A stretch of DNA of 64,000 bases from assembly GCA_016703265.1 (NCBI GenBank), contig JADJCK010000001.1, positions 434,001-498,000 of the forward strand, read 5' to 3'. Under the pieces are notes generated by a model. It was not told the DNA's origin. It saw only the letters and a list, made by a program, of their open reading frames with translations, and searched no databases. This document shows, piece by piece, positions 61,442 to 64,000 of this stretch; position 1 is the stretch's first letter; the number at the start of each line of letters is the position of its first letter. The position numbers were made by a program, and so were the translations under genes. This DNA is from a bacterium. Its GTDB lineage: Bacteria; Krumholzibacteriota; Krumholzibacteriia; LZORAL124-64-63.

Positions 61442-61777
61442 CTACTTCTTCTTAGCAACCTTCTTGGTCGCCTTCTTCTTCGTGGCCTTCTTGGTCGCCT
61501 TCTTGGCCGGCGCCTTCTTGGTGGCCTTCTTCTTCGTGGCCTTCTTGGTCGCCTTCTTCGCCGGCGCCTTCTTGGTGGCCTTCTTCTTCGTGGCGGCCTT
61601 CTTCGTCGTCTTCTTCTTGGCAACCTTCTTGGTGGCCTTCTTGGTCGCCTTCTTGGTCGCCTTCTTGGTGGCCTTCTTGGTGGCCTTCTTCTTGGTGGCC
61701 TTCTTCTTGGTGGCCTTCTTCGTGGCCTTCTTCGTGGCCTTCTTCTTCGTCGCCTTCTTGGGGCCAGCAGCCACCAT
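61442..61777 (-). CDS. Histone H1-like Lys/Ala-rich protein
   Basis: 111 residues from the ATG at 61777 (MVAAGPKK), behind AGGAGAGG. Nearly the whole protein is a repeat of ATKK, KATKK and APAKK units, with no acidic residues. Such tails bind DNA without sequence specificity (compare Hc1/Hc2, AlgP, eukaryotic H1 tails). It is likely to compact the nucleoid. The low-complexity DNA makes the exact repeat number sensitive to sequence errors. It stands alone beside tRNA-Leu. Confidence 0.85.
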   Translation of the reverse strand: MVAAGPKKATKKKATKKATKKATKKKATKKKATKKATKKATKKATKKATKKVAKKKTTKKAATKKKATKKAPAKKATKKATKKKATKKAPAKKATKKATKKKATKKVAKKK

Positions 61778-61952
61778 CGTCCTCTCCTCCATGCCAAACC
61801 TCACTTCGTTGGGAGTCCTTCGCCCACCCGGACCACGCACCCTGTGGATTTCCGAGTGAGACCTCCTGTCTCAAACGTGCTTCACGAACGTCTGGCGTCA
61901 GGCTGCCAGCTGAAGCATGCCAATATTTCGACCGAGCGAAAATGGTGTCAAC

Positions 61953-61994
61953 AAAAAAAAAGGAAACTGTCGCTGACAGTCTCCTTTTTTTTTT
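61953..61994 (-). terminator. Terminator after tRNA-Leu
   Basis: A short hairpin (AACTGTC, GCT loop, GACAGT) is flanked by nine A's and nine T's, so it works in both directions. It directly follows the tRNA-Leu 3' end on the minus strand. Confidence 0.8.
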
Positions 61995-62079
61995 GGTGCC
62001 CGGGGCGGGACTCGAACCCGCACGGCTTGTGGCCACCACCCCCTCAAGATGGCGTGTCTACCAATTTCACCACCCGGGC
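61994..62079 (-). tRNA. tRNA-Leu (anticodon GAG)
   Basis: An 86-base tRNA with encoded CCA, acceptor GCCCGGG/CCCGGGC, D arm GGTGAAATTGGTAGACAC, anticodon loop TTGAGGG, a long variable arm (class II) and T arm GGTTCGAGTCC. It lies 16 bases from the secG stop. Confidence 0.95.
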
Positions 62080-62095
62080 AGCACAAATTCGACGA

Positions 62096-62488
62096 CTAGT
62101 TCCCCTGAGGCAGCGGCTGCGTCGCCGGCGCGTCAGTCGGATTCTGCGCCGGTGCGGGCGCGTTCTCCTGGAGAGGATTCTGCTGCACCGGAAGATTGAG
62201 TTCACCCTCGCGCGCGGCTTCACCCACGACACTGCCGGTCTTGGCGCGGCCCGGTCCATCGGTCATGAAGAGCGCAAAGCTCGTCACGAAAAATCCGATC
62301 GCGCAGTAGATCGTGACCTTGTGGAGCAGGGTCGTCATCCCGCGCGAGCCGAGCAACTGCTGGGGAGCGCCACCGCCGCCGCCGAAGGCGCCGGCCAGGC
62401 CGCCACCCTTGCTCGACTGCAGCAGGACGACCGCGCAGAGCACCAGGCAGATCAGGATGTGGACGATGGTCAGCAGGACATGCAACAT
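62096..62488 (-). CDS. secG: Preprotein translocase subunit SecG
   Basis: 130 residues with two membrane segments (LLTIVHILICLVLCAVVLLQ and LLHKVTIYCAIGFFVTSFALFM) joined by the conserved cytoplasmic SSKGGGLAGAFGGGG loop. A Gln/Pro/Ala-rich tail of about 45 residues follows. Downstream of pgk on the same strand, the usual pairing. Confidence 0.95.
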   Translation of the reverse strand: MLHVLLTIVHILICLVLCAVVLLQSSKGGGLAGAFGGGGGAPQQLLGSRGMTTLLHKVTIYCAIGFFVTSFALFMTDGPGRAKTGSVVGEAAREGELNLPVQQNPLQENAPAPAQNPTDAPATQPLPQGN

Positions 62489-62569
62489 GCCGGAACACTC
62501 CCGAACGGGTCAGCACCTCAAGAACACGGCGGGCCGCCTGGCCCGCCGCCGGGCAATATGGTAACAGAC

Positions 62570-62596
62570 GGGGGGCGGCCTGTCAAACCGCCCCCC
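62570..62596 (-). terminator. G/C hairpin between pgk and secG
   Basis: A 9-base stem (GGGGGGCGG with CCGCCCCCC) in the 125-base gap. It has no T-run on the minus strand, so it may weaken rather than end transcription into secG. Confidence 0.4.
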
Positions 62597-62613
62597 GCAG
62601 CGAAAAAGAGCTC

Positions 62614-63813
62614 TCAGGCGTCCGTAAGCGCCATCACCCCCGGCAGTTCCAGCCCTCCCATGAACTCCAGGGAGGCGCCGCCACCGGTCGAAATATGGCT
62701 GACCCGGCTCGCCAGGCCCAGCTGGTTGACCGCCGCGACGCTGTCGCCGCCGCCGACCACGCTGCGGGCGCCGCCGTCGGTGGCCACCGCCACGGCCTCG
62801 CCCACGGCGCGCGTGCCGGCCGCGAAGGACGGCAACTCGAACACACCCATCGGGCCGTTCCAGAAGATCGACCGGGCAGGCTCGATGAGGGCACGGTAGC
62901 GCTCGATGGTGCGGGGCCCGATGTCCAGGCCCATCCAGCCGTCGGGGATGTCCGAGACCAGCACCGTACGGCGCTGGGCCGTGTCACTGAAGGCGTCGGC
63001 GATCACGCAGTCCTCGGGAAGCACCAGCCGCGTCTTGCTGGTCTTGGCCAGGGCCGTGATCTCGCGGGCCACGTCCAGGCTCTCCTCGTCGAGCAGGCTC
63101 GAGCCGATGCCGAGGCCGGCCACCTTGAAGAACGTGAAGATCATGCCGCCACCCAGGAGCAGCGTGTCGACCTTGCCCAGCAGGTTGCGGATGACGTCGA
63201 CCTTGCCGCTGACCTTGGCGCCGCCGAGCACCGCCACGTAGGGACGGGCCGGGTCGCGCACCAGGGCGCCGAGGTGCTCCAGCTCACGCTCCATCAGCAG
63301 TCCCGCCCGGTTCAGCGGGAAGGACGCGGTGATCCCCACCGTCGAGGCGTGTGCCCGGTGGGCCGAGCCGAAAGCGTCGTTCACGTAGCACGTGCCGAGG
63401 GCCGCGAGACCGCGCGAGAAGCCGGGGTCGTTGGTCGTCTCGCCGGGATTGAAGCGGACGTTCTCCAGCAGGAGCACTTCACCCGGAGCCAGGCTCGCGG
63501 CCTGCGCCACCGCGTCGGGGCCCACGGTGTCGGTCGCGAATCGCACGCGGCACGACAGCAGCTCGGCCAGGCGGTCGGCCACCGGACGCAGCGAGGCGGC
63601 CGGATCGATCTTGCCCTTCGGGCGCCCCAGGTGGCTCATCAGGATGACGGCGGCGCCGCTGGCCAGCAGGCGCTGGATCGTCGGCAGCGTCTCGCGGATT
63701 CGTGTGTCGTCGGTGATGTTGCGGTCCTTGTCGAGAGGCACATTGAAGTCCACCCTGACCAGGACCTTCTGCCCGCGACCGTCGAAACCGTCGAGATTGC
63801 GCTTCTGGTTCAT
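62614..63813 (-). CDS. pgk: Phosphoglycerate kinase
   Basis: Makes ATP and 3-phosphoglycerate from 1,3-bisphosphoglycerate in glycolysis. 399 residues, normal length. The N-terminal KVLVRVDFNVPLD, SHLGRPKG, YVNDAFGSAHRAHAS substrate site and the C-terminal nucleotide site GGAKVSGKVDV, FWNGPMGVFE and GGGDSVAAV are all intact. It has its own promoter. Confidence 0.97.
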   Translation of the reverse strand: MNQKRNLDGFDGRGQKVLVRVDFNVPLDKDRNITDDTRIRETLPTIQRLLASGAAVILMSHLGRPKGKIDPAASLRPVADRLAELLSCRVRFATDTVGPDAVAQAASLAPGEVLLLENVRFNPGETTNDPGFSRGLAALGTCYVNDAFGSAHRAHASTVGITASFPLNRAGLLMERELEHLGALVRDPARPYVAVLGGAKVSGKVDVIRNLLGKVDTLLLGGGMIFTFFKVAGLGIGSSLLDEESLDVAREITALAKTSKTRLVLPEDCVIADAFSDTAQRRTVLVSDIPDGWMGLDIGPRTIERYRALIEPARSIFWNGPMGVFELPSFAAGTRAVGEAVAVATDGGARSVVGGGDSVAAVNQLGLASRVSHISTGGGASLEFMGGLELPGVMALTDA

Positions 63814-63873
63814 CGCCCTCCACCCTCCGTTGCGTCCGTGTACACCCGCAGGCTCCGCCGGCGGGGCACGTCC

Positions 63874-63902
63874 ATACTAGGAACCGGCTCCCGGGGTGTC
63901 AA
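63874..63902 (-). promoter_or_regulatory. Promoter of pgk-secG
   Basis: The minus strand has a perfect -35 TTGACA, a 17-base spacer and -10 TAGTAT, about 60 bases before the pgk start. Confidence 0.8.
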
Positions 63903-63933
63903 CGCCGTCGCCCCTGTCCCCGCCCTGGTCGGC

Positions 63934-64000
63934 CTAGAAGTCGTCGGCATCGGCATCGGCATCGTCACCGTCACCGTCGCGCGACAGAGCCAGCCCCAGG
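63934..64000 (-). CDS. C-terminal end of an unidentified protein
   Basis: The last 21 codons of a frame that enters from the right edge, ending LALSRDGDGDDADADADDF and TAG. The Asp/Ala-rich acidic tail is not diagnostic. A gap of about 120 bases with the pgk promoter separates it from pgk. Confidence 0.45.
   Translation of the reverse strand, partial: LGLALSRDGDGDDADADADDF

Overview
This 64 kb window is chromosomal DNA from a GC-rich bacterium (mostly about 65-70% GC). Several secreted proteins end in a FlgD-like C-terminal sorting domain, one beside a dockerin-type module. That points to the FCB side of the tree, in the style of Krumholzibacteriota or Eisenbacteria. The placement is inference; the 16S gene in the window would settle it.

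Layout. 0.35-5.8 kb: a complete rRNA operon on the minus strand (16S, tRNA-Ile, tRNA-Ala, 23S, 5S) with its promoter, boxA sites and terminator. 6.2-13.9 kb: a class A penicillin-binding protein, a nucleoside-salvage operon (deoB-cdd-pdp), and rarA-pfkA. 14-27.7 kb: a lipoprotein, tryptophanase with a small partner, an unrecognised 2025-residue protein, a large secreted subtilase and yraN. 27.8-32.4 kb: an accessory segment between yraN and rnhB, two genes that are usually neighbours. It holds a dockerin/FlgD protein fragment, a decayed IS3-family element, and Asp-box (BNR) protein remnants buried in long G and C homopolymers that are probably an assembly artefact. 32.4-37.0 kb: the translation block ffh-rpsP-KH-rimM-trmD-rplS-rnhB. 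37.3-46.8 kb: a second accessory region with a beta-helix protein, an IS3-family element inside a secreted-protein gene, a nucleotidyltransferase/HTH pair resembling a toxin-antitoxin system, a sigma54 activator with a TPR receptor region, and three small secreted paralogues with GDPxDG octapeptide repeats. 46.8-58.8 kb: a long co-directional housekeeping cluster (EF-G-like, yebC, ruvCAB, queA, tgt, yajC, fmt, rsmB, a PASTA protein, rpe). 59-64 kb: an outer-membrane-type protein, an orphan transposase-like protein, a histone H1-like protein, tRNA-Leu, secG and pgk.

The best candidate for an undescribed system is at 42.8-46.8 kb. Three small proteins share a signal peptide, a cleavage site after residue 32, the first GDPxDG repeat exactly at residue 42, and a hydrophobic C-terminal tail. 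They lie directly upstream of a TPR plus sigma54-AAA+ plus Fis-HTH regulator, and the last of them overlaps the regulator start by four bases. The arrangement resembles peptide-TPR signalling such as RRNPP, but with a sigma54 activator as output. That functional reading is inference. The regulator is split over three frames here, and the IS and HTH genes nearby also carry single-base frameshifts, so decay and sequence error must be told apart first.
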